Origin: SZAS-79 sp965279075
GTDB taxonomy: Bacteria; Pseudomonadota; Gammaproteobacteria; Burkholderiales; SG8-39
NCBI GenBank assembly: GCA_965279075.1
Contig: CBDIHI010000008.1
Span: 232,044 to 296,043 of the forward strand
Direction: 5' to 3'
Length of the DNA stretch: 64,000 nt
Part shown: positions 25,109 to 34,199 of the stretch, piece after piece
Numbering within the stretch: position 1 is the stretch's first letter
Layout of the letters: each line of letters opens with the position of its first letter
Program-made: the position numbers and the translations under genes
The notes under the pieces: generated by a model
The model's input: the letters and a program-made list of their open reading frames with translations, nothing else
Databases searched by the model: none
Told to the model about the DNA's origin: nothing

Positions 25109-25828
25109 ATGGCGAAGGACAAGGATGACCTGCTCGCGCGGGTAAAGGTGCGCGAGTGGGTACTGATGAGCCTGATCGCACTCACGGCGGTGCTTGCGAA
25201 CCTGCCGCGCGAGCTGATCGAGAAATACGGCATCAACCCCGACTACCTGATCGCCGCGCTCGGCTGCACCGTCATCTTCGGGCTGTTCCTCTACCTCAAG
25301 TTCTTCTTCTTCCTTGCGGTGGTCCTGCTGATCGCAGGCGCGAACATGCCCGAGCAGATCGCCGACCGGTTCAACGTCTCCAAGGTCCCGCTGATCCTCG
25401 CCCTCGTCGTCCTGGTGGGCATCTCGCTGATCAACTACGTCGTCAAGCTGCTGCCGACCGGCCTCGAGCCCAAGCCCAAGGACAAGAGTCCCGAAGGCGT
25501 GCGCGCGATGTTCTACGCGATCGAGAAAGGCAACCTCGTCTACGCGCAGAAAGTCATCAGCATGGAGTTCGACCCCAACCTCCAGCACGAGAACGGCTAC
25601 ACCCCGCTTGCGTATGCCGCCATGAAGGGCAACCCCCAGATGGTGGAACTGTTCCTGCGGAACGGGGCCAATCCCGCGTTGACCACCAAGGAAGGCGACA
25701 CGCCCGTCGAACTCGCGCTGCGCTTCGGGCACGGCGATGTCGCCGACATCCTGAAGAAGGCCCGGCAGGAGATCGAGGCACGCGCCCAGGGCGGCGCGCC
25801 GGCCGAGGCGCCGCCGGCGGCGGCCTGA
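25109..25828 (+). CDS. Membrane-anchored ankyrin-repeat protein
   Basis: A 239-residue protein with about four hydrophobic segments in its first half (VLMSLIALTAVLANL; LIAALGCTVIFGLFLYL; FFFLAVVLLIAGANM; LILALVVLVGISLINYVVKLL). About three ankyrin repeats follow from residue 128 (GVRAMFYAIEKGNL, GYTPLAYAAMKGNPQMVELFL, GDTPVELALRFGHGDVADIL) and it ends in a Pro/Ala tail. Ankyrin repeats bind proteins, so this may be a membrane scaffold. No partner is evident; the gene downstream encodes a secreted dehydrogenase-like protein. Confidence 0.8.
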   Translation: MAKDKDDLLARVKVREWVLMSLIALTAVLANLPRELIEKYGINPDYLIAALGCTVIFGLFLYLKFFFFLAVVLLIAGANMPEQIADRFNVSKVPLILALVVLVGISLINYVVKLLPTGLEPKPKDKSPEGVRAMFYAIEKGNLVYAQKVISMEFDPNLQHENGYTPLAYAAMKGNPQMVELFLRNGANPALTTKEGDTPVELALRFGHGDVADILKKARQEIEARAQGGAPAEAPPAAA

Positions 25829-25847
25829 CCTGAAGGGAGCGGCGCGC

Positions 25848-26945
25848 ATGCCTGTGCGCGCCGTACTGCTCGCCGGCGCCCTGCTGTTCTCGCTGCAGGC
25901 CCCCGCCCAGAAGCTGCCGCTTGAAAAGATCCGGCTGCCGCCCGGGTACTCCATCGAACTGTTTGCCATGGTGCCCAACGCAAGGGCAATGGCGCTTGGC
26001 CGGCGCACGCTCTTCGTCGGCTCACGGTCCGAAGGCAAGGTCCACGCAGTTGCCCTCACGGGCGACCCGGCCGGCTTTTCCGCGGGCCGCGTTTCCGTGG
26101 TCGCAAAAGACCTGCGCATGCCCACGGGGGTCGCGTTTCGCGACGGGGCGCTGTATGTGGCCGATGTCAGCCGCATCCTCAGGTACGACGCCATCGAAGA
26201 ACGGCTCGATGCGCCCCCCGCTCCAGCCCTGGTCACCGACAAGCTGCCTTCCGAAGCCCACCATGGGTGGAAATTCATCGGCTTCGGTCCCGACGGGCGG
26301 CTTTACGTCCCCGTAGGCGGACCGTGCAATGCCTGCGAGCGCGACCCCGACCGCTACGCCCTGATTCACCGGATGCTGCCGGACGGATCTAAACAGGAAG
26401 TGTTCGCGCGCGGGATCAGGAATTCGGTGGGATTCGACTGGCACCCGGATACCGGCGAACTCTGGTTCACGGACAACGGCAGGGACTGGATGGGCGACGA
26501 CCTCCCTGCCGACGAATTGAACAGCGCGCCGCGGGCCGGGATGCACTTCGGCTTCCCGTATTGCCATCAGGGCGACACGCCCGACCCGGAGCACGGCCGC
26601 GGCCGCCCCTGCAGCGAATTCGCGCCGCCCGCGCAGAAACTCGGTGCGCACGTGGCCCCGCTCGGGATGCGCTTCTACCGCAGCACCCGCTTTCCCGGGT
26701 ACCGCAACCATGCATTCATTGCCGAGCACGGGTCCTGGAACCGCTCGAAGAAGAGCGGGTATCGCGTCTCGGTCGTCCGGATCGAACAAGGCCGTGCGGT
26801 GTCGTACGAGACCTTTGCGGAGGGGTGGCTGCAGGGAGAGTCCGCCTGGGGCCGGCCAGCCGACGTGCAGGAGTTGCCCGACGGGTCGATTCTCGTTTCC
26901 GACGACCATGCCGGCGCGATCTACCGGATCCGATACACCAAATGA
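25848..26945 (+). CDS. Sorbosone-dehydrogenase-like (PQQ sugar dehydrogenase fold) secreted protein
   Basis: A 365-residue beta-propeller protein with a signal peptide (AVLLAGALLFSLQAPAQ). The propeller strands PTGVAFRDGALYVAD, HGWKFIGFGPDGRLYVPVG, NSVGFDWHPDTGELWFTDNG and ADVQELPDGSILVSDDHAGAIYRI are characteristic of the glucose/sorbosone dehydrogenase family that binds PQQ in the periplasm. No PQQ synthesis genes are in the window, so cofactor use is inferred from the family. A Cys pair (GGPCNACERD) could form a disulfide or anchor another cofactor. It starts 19 bases after the ankyrin gene. Confidence 0.85.
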   Translation: MPVRAVLLAGALLFSLQAPAQKLPLEKIRLPPGYSIELFAMVPNARAMALGRRTLFVGSRSEGKVHAVALTGDPAGFSAGRVSVVAKDLRMPTGVAFRDGALYVADVSRILRYDAIEERLDAPPAPALVTDKLPSEAHHGWKFIGFGPDGRLYVPVGGPCNACERDPDRYALIHRMLPDGSKQEVFARGIRNSVGFDWHPDTGELWFTDNGRDWMGDDLPADELNSAPRAGMHFGFPYCHQGDTPDPEHGRGRPCSEFAPPAQKLGAHVAPLGMRFYRSTRFPGYRNHAFIAEHGSWNRSKKSGYRVSVVRIEQGRAVSYETFAEGWLQGESAWGRPADVQELPDGSILVSDDHAGAIYRIRYTK

Positions 26946-27026
26946 TTCATGGGGTTATAACGCACCAAAAAAAGCGGAAAATCGACCCGCAAAAGGGCCT
27001 AGAATCGCCTTCCCGCGCTTCCAATT

Positions 27027-27046
27027 CACTGTATAAAATAACAGCA
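27027..27046 (+). promoter_or_regulatory. Putative LexA (SOS) box overlapping the nrdJ promoter
   Basis: CTGTATAAAATAACAG at 27029-27044 matches the CTGT-N8-ACAG LexA operator with an A/T-only centre and flanking CA on both sides. A -10-like TATAAA(AT) is embedded in the box, so LexA would block polymerase directly. The site ends 2 bases before the nrdJ ATG. Confidence 0.65.
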
Positions 27047-27048
27047 AA

Positions 27049-29910
27049 ATGAACGATACAGCCGCCACTCCCCTGATCCTCCCCGCCGAACAGGAAGTCT
27101 GCCGCGACGTGCTCATCGAGAAGTACGCCAAGGACAAGGAGACCACCATCGGCGAGGTACGCGCCCGCGTTGCGCGCGCGCTCGCCCAAGTCGAGCCGGA
27201 GGACCGCAGGCAGCAGTGGGAACGCAAGTTCCACCAGGCTCTCGAAGACGGGTTCATCCCGGCAGGGCGCATCAATTCGGCAGCCGGCATCCAAATGCAG
27301 GCCACGCTGATCAACTGCTTCGTGCAGCCCGTGGGCGACTCGATTTCGGAAGTCGTGGATGGGCGCCCCGGCATCTATACGGCCCTGCAGGAGGCCGCCG
27401 AGACGATGCGCCGCGGCGGCGGTGTCGGCTACGATTTCTCCTCAATCCGGCCCAAGGGCTCGGAGGTCAAGGGCACGCATTCGCGCGCCAGCGGCCCCGT
27501 GTCCTACATGCGTGTTTTCGACCGCTCCTGCGAGACCGTCGAATCGGCGGGCGCGCGTCGCGGCGCACAGATGGGCGTGCTGCGTTGCGACCATCCCGAT
27601 GTCGAGGAATTCATCCACGCGAAAGACAAGGGCGAGCTGACGAACTTCAACATCTCGGTCGGCGTGAGCGACGCGTTCATGCTGGCGGTCGAACGCGACG
27701 CCGATGTCGAACTCGCGCACAAGGCGCGGCCGGGACGCGAGCAGATGGAAGCCGGCGCCTACCAGCGGGACGACGGCCAATGGGTCTACCGCAAGGTCCG
27801 GGCGCGCGACCTCTGGGACCAGGTCATGCGCTCGACCTACGATCACGCCGAGCCCGGGATCCTGTTCCTCGACCGCATGAACCGGGACAACAACCTCAAT
27901 TACTGCGAGACCATCGAGAGCACCAATCCCTGCGCCGAACAGCCGCTGCCGCCGTACGGATGCTGCTGCCTCGGTTCGATCGACCTGACCCGTTTCGTCA
28001 AGGAACCTTTCGGCGAGAAAGCCACGTTCGATTTCGCGGGCTTCGGCAAGGTCGTCGAGGTCTCGATCCGCATGCTGGACAACGTGCTGGAGGTCACCGC
28101 CTGGCCGCTCGAGCAACAGCACCAGGAGGCGATGGCCAAACGCCGCGTCGGGCTGGGCTTCACCGGCCTCGGCGATGCGCTGATCATGCTGCGCCTGCGC
28201 TACGACAGCGCAGAGGCCCGCGCCATGGCCGCGAAGATCTCGGAGTCCATGCGCGACTACGCGTATCGCGCTTCGGTTGAGTTCGCGCGCGAGCGCGGCG
28301 CGTTCCCGCTCTTCAATGCCGACCTGTACCTGTCCGGCACGAGCTTCGCCGCCCGGCTGCCGGACGACATCAAGGCCCTGATCCGCCGTCACGGCATCCG
28401 CAACTCGCACCTGCTCTCCATCGCGCCGACCGGCACGATCAGCCTCGCGTTCGCGGACAACGCGTCCAACGGGATCGAGCCGCCGTTCTCGTGGACCTAT
28501 ACACGCAAGAAGCGCATGGCCGACGGTACCCTCAAGGAATTCCCGGTCGAGGACCATGCATGGCGCCGCTACCGCGCGCTGGGCGGCGACACGGACAAGC
28601 TCCCGCCCTGGTTCGTCACGGCGCTCGAGTTGTCGGCCTCGGCGCACGAGGAGATGGTCGCGGCCGTCGCCCCCTTCGTGGACACCAGCATCTCCAAGAC
28701 CGTGAACGTCCCCGAGGACTACCCCTATGGCGAGTTCCAGGACCTCTACTTCAAGGCCTGGAAATCGGGCCTGAAGGGACTCGCCACGTACCGCCCGAAC
28801 AGCGTGCTCGGCTCGATCCTCTCGGTCGACAAGCCCGCGGAAAAGGAAAAGCCGCAGGACTTCCGGCTCGACGACCGCAACCGGCGCATCGAGATCAAGT
28901 CGGTGCCGGCGCCGGTGCTGTCGAGCCTGGCCTGGCCCGGCCGCCCCAACCTCTCCGGCGGGAACCCGGCCTGGACCTACATGATCGAGCACCCGCACGG
29001 CACCTTCGCCGCATTCATCGGGCACGTCGAATCCATCGACGGTTCCAACGCGGGCCGTCCCCATGCTTTCGAGGTCTGGATCAACGGCGCCGAACAGCCG
29101 CGCGGCATAGGCGCGCTCGCCAAGACCCTGTCGATGGACATGCGCGCCAATGACGCGGGCTGGCTGAAGCTCAAGCTGGACTCGCTCGCCAAGGCCGCCG
29201 GCGACGACGCCTTCGACATGGCCTTCCCCCCGCACGGCGAAAGGAAGCGCATGCCCTCCGTCGTCTCGGCGCTTGCCCAGGTCGTACGCTGGCGGGTGGA
29301 CCAGCTTGGTGCGCTGGCCGAAGGGGGCCCTACCCCGCTGCTAGACGCAATGTTCAGCCTCAAGGAGCCGAAGACAGGCACCGACGGCACGATGTCCTGG
29401 ACCGTGGACGTACTGAATCCCGGCACCGGAGACGACTTCGTGCTGGGCCTCAAGGAAATCACGCTCCCGGACGGCGTGACGCGGCCCTACTCGATGTGGC
29501 TCGCCGGCGAATACCCGCGCGCGCTCGACGGCCTGTGCAAGATCCTGTCGCTCGACATGCGCGTGGTCGACCCGGCCTGGATCGGCATGAAGCTGAGGAA
29601 GCTGATCGCCTACCCCGAGCCCCTGGGAGATTTCCTCGCCTTCGTGCCGGGCGAGAAGCGCCAGCAGACCTGGCCCTCCACGGTCGCCTACCTCGCGCGC
29701 CTGATCATCCACCGCTACGCGATGCTCGGGATCCTGCGCGAGGACGGGCTCCCGATCACGGAGGCTGGCATCGCCAGCGAGAAGCCGGCACAGGGGGCGC
29801 TGCCGGTCATGAAGGGCACCGCGTGCCCCGAGTGCGGCAACCACACGATGATCCGCAAGGACGGCTGCGACTACTGCACGGCCTGCGGGTACGTGGGAGT
29901 GTGCGGGTAA
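27049..29910 (+). CDS. nrdJ: Adenosylcobalamin-dependent (class II) ribonucleotide reductase
   Basis: A 953-residue oxygen-independent ribonucleotide reductase that makes deoxynucleotides using B12. Visible are GRINSAAGIQMQATLINCFV, the loop GGGVGYDFSSIRPKG, the active-site N-P-C-A-E with Cys at residue 295, and APTGTISLAFADNASNGIEP. The C-terminal tail carries a zinc-ribbon CPEC...CDYCTACGY, and the last Cys may serve as the redox shuttle. A GTP/ATP effector region and a repeated C-terminal domain (residues about 610-890) are present. The start has almost no leader: the predicted promoter ends about 10 bases upstream and no ribosome site is seen. Confidence 0.95.
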   Translation: MNDTAATPLILPAEQEVCRDVLIEKYAKDKETTIGEVRARVARALAQVEPEDRRQQWERKFHQALEDGFIPAGRINSAAGIQMQATLINCFVQPVGDSISEVVDGRPGIYTALQEAAETMRRGGGVGYDFSSIRPKGSEVKGTHSRASGPVSYMRVFDRSCETVESAGARRGAQMGVLRCDHPDVEEFIHAKDKGELTNFNISVGVSDAFMLAVERDADVELAHKARPGREQMEAGAYQRDDGQWVYRKVRARDLWDQVMRSTYDHAEPGILFLDRMNRDNNLNYCETIESTNPCAEQPLPPYGCCCLGSIDLTRFVKEPFGEKATFDFAGFGKVVEVSIRMLDNVLEVTAWPLEQQHQEAMAKRRVGLGFTGLGDALIMLRLRYDSAEARAMAAKISESMRDYAYRASVEFARERGAFPLFNADLYLSGTSFAARLPDDIKALIRRHGIRNSHLLSIAPTGTISLAFADNASNGIEPPFSWTYTRKKRMADGTLKEFPVEDHAWRRYRALGGDTDKLPPWFVTALELSASAHEEMVAAVAPFVDTSISKTVNVPEDYPYGEFQDLYFKAWKSGLKGLATYRPNSVLGSILSVDKPAEKEKPQDFRLDDRNRRIEIKSVPAPVLSSLAWPGRPNLSGGNPAWTYMIEHPHGTFAAFIGHVESIDGSNAGRPHAFEVWINGAEQPRGIGALAKTLSMDMRANDAGWLKLKLDSLAKAAGDDAFDMAFPPHGERKRMPSVVSALAQVVRWRVDQLGALAEGGPTPLLDAMFSLKEPKTGTDGTMSWTVDVLNPGTGDDFVLGLKEITLPDGVTRPYSMWLAGEYPRALDGLCKILSLDMRVVDPAWIGMKLRKLIAYPEPLGDFLAFVPGEKRQQTWPSTVAYLARLIIHRYAMLGILREDGLPITEAGIASEKPAQGALPVMKGTACPECGNHTMIRKDGCDYCTACGYVGVCG

Positions 29911-29915
29911 CGGGT

Positions 29916-31286
29916 CTACCGTTCCCGCGCGCCCTCGTGCACGACTTTCTGCACGGGCGAAAGCAGGTATTCTAGCAGTGTGCGTTCGCCGAGTTTGATC
30001 TCGGCGGTGACCTGCATGCCGGGCGTCAGGCCCAGGCGGGCGCCGCCGGCCTCGAGATTCTGCGCATCCAGTTCCACGATCGCACGGAAGGCCAGCGGCC
30101 CCATCGGCCGGTCGCGCCCGAACAGCGCGTCCGAGCGCGTGTTCGCGCTCGGGGCTTCCGTGGCGTCGCCGCTGACCTGTGCCACCCGGGCATCCAGCAT
30201 CCCGAATTTCTGGAACGGATAGGCGGCGAGCTTGACCTTGACCGGCTGCCCGGCCCGGACGAACCCGATGTCCTGGTTCGATACCCAGACTTCAGCGCGC
30301 AACATCTCGCCCCGCGGCACGAGCGTCATCAGGATGGTCCCGGGAGAGACGACCGTGCCCGGCGTGTGCGTCGCGAGGTCCTTCACCAGGCCGGCCTGCG
30401 GCGCCCTGAGCTCGAGCAGGCCCTGGCGGTGCCTCACCTTGGCCAGCTCCTGCTTCGACCTCTCAAGCTGGACGGCCACGTCGACACGCTCGGCCTGCAG
30501 TTGCCTGCGGTAGTCGGCCGTCAACTGCGCGATTTTCTTTTCGGACTGCTCGATGGTCGCCGCATTGGACTGCATGACGAACTGCTGCAGCCTCAGGTCC
30601 TGCTCCTTCTCGATCCTCTCCCGCGACTTGTCGGTGGCGAGGAGCCTGCCTGCGTACCCGCCCTTCGCCAGCTTGTCGAACGCGGCCTCCTGTTCGCGGT
30701 AGTGCGGCAACACGGCGAGGAGCTTGCCGTGGATTTCCCGCGCGCCCGCCAGGTCGTTGCGCGCCTTGTCTAGCAACGCGCGCTCCTGGCCAAGGGCGTT
30801 CTGCCACGCGGCGACGTTCGCCTCGTACTGCGCGCGGACCGGCGCAAGCAGCCCTTCAGGGTCGTCTTGCTCCGCGCGGAGCGCGATGCCGGCGAGTTGG
30901 GCATCGATGCGCCGCAGCGCCAGCCGCCTGGAATGGTATTCGTTGGCGAGCGTGCCGGCGTCGGCGGTTGCAATTGCCGCGTCCATGCGCACCAGCACCT
31001 CGCCCGCCCGGACCAGCCCGCCTTCCTGCACCAGGATTTCCTTCACCACGCCCTGCTCGGAGGGCTGCACTATCTTGAGGTAGCTGGACGGCACGAGCTT
31101 GCCGTCGGTCACCGCGACGATGTCCAGGCGCGCAAGCGTCGACCAGGCGATCAGCACCGCAAGCAGGCACAGGATGGACCACAGCACGGCGCCATGCAGC
31201 GGCGCCGGGACCGTCGACTGGATGCGCAACAGCGCCGGCGCGAAATCCCCGGGACTGGCGTCGGATATCCGGCTCATGGTTCGCAC
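29916..31286 (-). CDS. HlyD-family type I secretion periplasmic adaptor
   Basis: A 456-residue membrane-fusion protein. One N-terminal membrane helix (LWSILCLLAVLIAWSTLARL) is followed by the lipoyl half-motif (GKLVPSSYLKIVQPSEQGVVKEILVQEGGLVRAGEVLVRMD), a long coiled coil (about residues 140-310), the second lipoyl half (LLELRAPQAGLVKDLATHTPG) and a beta-barrel domain. It links an inner-membrane ABC exporter to an outer-membrane TolC-type channel. It follows the ABC gene by 24 bases on the same strand. No TolC or secreted substrate gene is nearby. Confidence 0.93.
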   Translation of the reverse strand: MRTMSRISDASPGDFAPALLRIQSTVPAPLHGAVLWSILCLLAVLIAWSTLARLDIVAVTDGKLVPSSYLKIVQPSEQGVVKEILVQEGGLVRAGEVLVRMDAAIATADAGTLANEYHSRRLALRRIDAQLAGIALRAEQDDPEGLLAPVRAQYEANVAAWQNALGQERALLDKARNDLAGAREIHGKLLAVLPHYREQEAAFDKLAKGGYAGRLLATDKSRERIEKEQDLRLQQFVMQSNAATIEQSEKKIAQLTADYRRQLQAERVDVAVQLERSKQELAKVRHRQGLLELRAPQAGLVKDLATHTPGTVVSPGTILMTLVPRGEMLRAEVWVSNQDIGFVRAGQPVKVKLAAYPFQKFGMLDARVAQVSGDATEAPSANTRSDALFGRDRPMGPLAFRAIVELDAQNLEAGGARLGLTPGMQVTAEIKLGERTLLEYLLSPVQKVVHEGARER

Positions 31287-31310
31287 CCCGTTGGTTGGAA
31301 CGCTGCCGAC

Positions 31311-33389
31311 CTAGGCGCCACCCAGGCGGACGGTCTCGTCCACCTGCAGCCCGTCCGGGACCTGGTGCGTGATGAACAGCGTGGCGACGCTCTCCTTGAT
31401 GCGGTTCACGGTCTGGGCGAAGCGCTCGGCCGTGGGCGCATCGAGGCTCGTGGTCGCCTCGTCGAAGACCAGGATCTTCGGCCGTTTGAGCAGCGCCCGG
31501 GCGATTGCGATCCTCTGCTTCTGGCCTCCCGAAAGCCCGACGCCGTGTTCGCCGAGGACAGTGTTGTATCCCCGCGGCAGTTGTTCGATCGCTTCGTGGA
31601 TCTCGGCCATCCGGCAGGCCTGGACCACGTCCTCGACCCCTGCGTGCGGGTTCGCGGCGATCAGGTTTTCGTACAACGACCCTGAGAACAGCACGGTCTC
31701 CTGCGGCACCACGCCGAAGTGCTGGCGCAATTCGCTTGCGCAAAGATGCCCGATATCCCGGCCGTCGATGCGGATCGCGCCCTCGTGCGGCGGGTAGTAG
31801 CCGAGCAGCAGCTTGGCGAGCGTACTTTTTCCCGTGCCCGACGGTCCGGTCAGAACGATGATCCTGCCTGGGTCAAGAGCAAGTGAAAGGTTGCGGAACA
31901 GCCAGGGCTGGTCGGGCGCGTAACGAAATCCAAGGTCGCTGATCCGTACCCGGCCGGATGCCTGGCCCTTGCCGGAAGGGCGCAGGTCGTCGGATTCAGC
32001 CGGCGCATCCATCACGTCGCCCAGCCGCCTGACCGCAATGGCGGCTTGCTGGAACTCCTGCCACAGGCCCGACAAGCGCATGACCGGCTGGGACAGCCGC
32101 CCGGCGAACATCTGGAAGGCCACCAGCATGCCAATGGTGAATCCCGAGTTCTGCATGACCAGCAAAGCGCCGGCGCAAAGGATGCACAGCGTCATCGCCT
32201 GCTCCAGAGCGTTCGCAAGGACGTTGTACGTGTTCGACAACTGGCGCGACGCGAAGCCCGCAGTCAGATAGCCGGCCAGCAGTTCGTCGTAACGCCCGCG
32301 CAGGTGGGGTTCCATCTGCAGGGCCTTGACGGTTTCCATGCCCGACACGTACTCGGTGACGAACGCCTGGTTGCGGGCGCCGAGCATGAACTGCAGGTTC
32401 AGGCGCTGGCGCAGCAGCGGGGTCACCACCGCGCCAAGCGCAGCAATCAGCCCCAGGCCCGCGAGCGCTATCAGCGTCAGCGGCCAGCTGTACCAGAACA
32501 TCACGCCGAGGAATACCAGCACGAAAGGCAGGTCCAGGAGCATGGTCACCGCCGCACCGGCGAGGAACTCCCGGATCGTCTCGACCGCATGCAGCCGGGC
32601 GACCAGCGTGCCCGTCGGGCGCTTTTCGAAATAGGGCATCGGCAGCCGCAGCAGGTGCCAGAACACCTCGCTACCCAGCACAGCGTCGACACGGTTTCCC
32701 GTATGGAGGACCAGGTACTGGCGCAACCAACTCATACCAGCGGTGAAAAGCAGGAACACCAGGAGGCCCGTGGCGACGAGCGCCAGTGTGCTGGTGGTCT
32801 GGTGGACCACCACCTTGTCGATCACGACCTGGGTGAAGAGCGGCGTGGCCAGCCCCACCACCTGGAGCGCAAGCGATGCCGCAAGGATGTTGCGCCACAC
32901 TGGCTTGTGCCTGAGCAACTCCCGGATGAACCAGCGGAATCCGAACGCGGCGCCCTCGGCTTCATCGGGCTCCATGTCGCCGGTCCCGGCCGGGTCGCGA
33001 GCAACCAGGACGAGGACCAGGCCGAACTTGATTGAGAACTCCGCGATGGGCGCGATGTGCGGCTCGTTCGAACCCGATTCGAACCAGAGGATACGCCCAG
33101 CATCCGCCTTGGCGACCAGTGCAGGCTTGAGCGTTTCGCCTTCCATGCGGAAAGCCACGAGGGGGAAGCTCGCCCGCGCCCAGTCGAAGCCCTCGACTGC
33201 CGCCTCGCCGAAGCGCAGTCCTTGCCGCAGTCCCGCGTCCTTCAGCGCGACTACGGTGCAGGGCGGCGGAAAGCGCCGGAGCGCAAGTGCGGGATCCCAG
33301 GGAATTCGGTGCGCCTGGCACAGGCTGCCCAGCAACCAGACAAAATCCTGCGTCGACAGCGTAGCGCCGGACGAAAGCTGCTCGGCCAT
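31311..33389 (-). CDS. Type I secretion ABC exporter with degenerate C39-like domain (HlyB/RtxB-like)
   Basis: A 692-residue fused exporter: an N-terminal C39-like domain (about residues 1-115) that recognises substrate, an ABC membrane domain, and an ATPase with Walker A GPSGTGKST, signature LSGGQKQR, Walker B ILVFDEATTSLD and H-loop FITHQV. The N-terminal domain lacks a convincing Cys/His protease pair, so it probably does not cut leader peptides. The ATG at 33389 has a strong RBS (GGGGGAGGG). Type I systems export RTX or similar proteins in one step. The substrate is not in the window. Confidence 0.93.
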   Translation of the reverse strand: MAEQLSSGATLSTQDFVWLLGSLCQAHRIPWDPALALRRFPPPCTVVALKDAGLRQGLRFGEAAVEGFDWARASFPLVAFRMEGETLKPALVAKADAGRILWFESGSNEPHIAPIAEFSIKFGLVLVLVARDPAGTGDMEPDEAEGAAFGFRWFIRELLRHKPVWRNILAASLALQVVGLATPLFTQVVIDKVVVHQTTSTLALVATGLLVFLLFTAGMSWLRQYLVLHTGNRVDAVLGSEVFWHLLRLPMPYFEKRPTGTLVARLHAVETIREFLAGAAVTMLLDLPFVLVFLGVMFWYSWPLTLIALAGLGLIAALGAVVTPLLRQRLNLQFMLGARNQAFVTEYVSGMETVKALQMEPHLRGRYDELLAGYLTAGFASRQLSNTYNVLANALEQAMTLCILCAGALLVMQNSGFTIGMLVAFQMFAGRLSQPVMRLSGLWQEFQQAAIAVRRLGDVMDAPAESDDLRPSGKGQASGRVRISDLGFRYAPDQPWLFRNLSLALDPGRIIVLTGPSGTGKSTLAKLLLGYYPPHEGAIRIDGRDIGHLCASELRQHFGVVPQETVLFSGSLYENLIAANPHAGVEDVVQACRMAEIHEAIEQLPRGYNTVLGEHGVGLSGGQKQRIAIARALLKRPKILVFDEATTSLDAPTAERFAQTVNRIKESVATLFITHQVPDGLQVDETVRLGGA

Positions 33390-33473
33390 GACACCCTCCC
33401 CCGAAAGGTCACATCGGGGCATTGTTCCGGAGAGGGACGACCGGCGATATTGCCGAAAGGTTCTAGACCGGAC

Positions 33474-34079
33474 TCAGGACAGGTCGATGCCGAGCCGGGC
33501 CGCCGCGACGATGGCCTGGGATCGCGAAGTCACATTCAGCGCCTGGAACACCGCATGGGTATGCTGCTTCGCGGTGTTGTCGGCGATGCCGAGCGCGGCG
33601 GCGATGTCGCGGTTGGACGCCCCCTTGGCGATCAGCAGCAGGACCTCGAATTGTCGCGCCGTCAGCACCGGAGGCTGGCCGATGTCCGGGAGGATTTGCT
33701 GCGGGATGTAGATCCCGCCTGCGACAATGACCTTCAGCGCCGCGACGACGAGGTCCGGAGGCGAGGTCTTTGGAATGTAGCCCGCGGCTCCCGCTTTCAG
33801 CGCCGCCGCCACCAGCACGCTGTTCTCCGTCGCGGAAACCACCGCGACCCTCATCTTCGGGAAAGCTGCGCGAAAGCGCCTGAGGACGTCGATGCCCTTG
33901 CCGTCCGGCAATCCGAGGTCCAGCAGCACCAGCGCGTCCACCTGCAGGCGCCCGGCGACCTCGAAAGCTTCCGCAAGGGTCTGCGCAACGTGCTGCCGCG
34001 CCCCGGGAAGGACCGCGCCCACTGCAGTCCCCAGCGTCTGGTGGATGATCGGGTGATCGTCGACGATAAGTACGTCCAC
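33474..34079 (-). CDS. LuxR/NarL-type response regulator
   Basis: A 201-residue regulator. The receiver domain has the acidic pair D7-D8, phosphoacceptor D54 in LVLLDLGLPDG and K104. A LuxR-type helix-turn-helix spans about residues 136-196 (LTARQFEVLLLIAKGASNRDIAAALGIADNTAKQHTHAVFQAL split across the helices). It lies 84 bases upstream of the ABC exporter on the same strand and could control it. No histidine kinase is adjacent, so its sensor is unknown. The 120-base gap toward hutI holds no recognised feature. Confidence 0.92.
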   Translation of the reverse strand: MDVLIVDDHPIIHQTLGTAVGAVLPGARQHVAQTLAEAFEVAGRLQVDALVLLDLGLPDGKGIDVLRRFRAAFPKMRVAVVSATENSVLVAAALKAGAAGYIPKTSPPDLVVAALKVIVAGGIYIPQQILPDIGQPPVLTARQFEVLLLIAKGASNRDIAAALGIADNTAKQHTHAVFQALNVTSRSQAIVAAARLGIDLS

Positions 34080-34199
34080 GGCGCCTCTGGAAAGTCCGGT
34101 CCGGCCTCGAACCGATCACCCTATGCTACGTTATTTCTGTAATTAGATTGTCAGATCGAGCACGAAAGTGCCGGATTTTGCAATTCCTGACGCTTCCCC

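Noticed and set aside
26946..27048. Cobalamin riboswitch before the B12-dependent nrdJ.
   Set aside because: The gap is only 103 bases, has no B12-box-like element, and the predicted promoter lies next to the start codon.
27442..29235. A 597-codon minus-strand frame opposite nrdJ.
   Set aside because: Shadow frame; nrdJ on the other strand is unambiguous.
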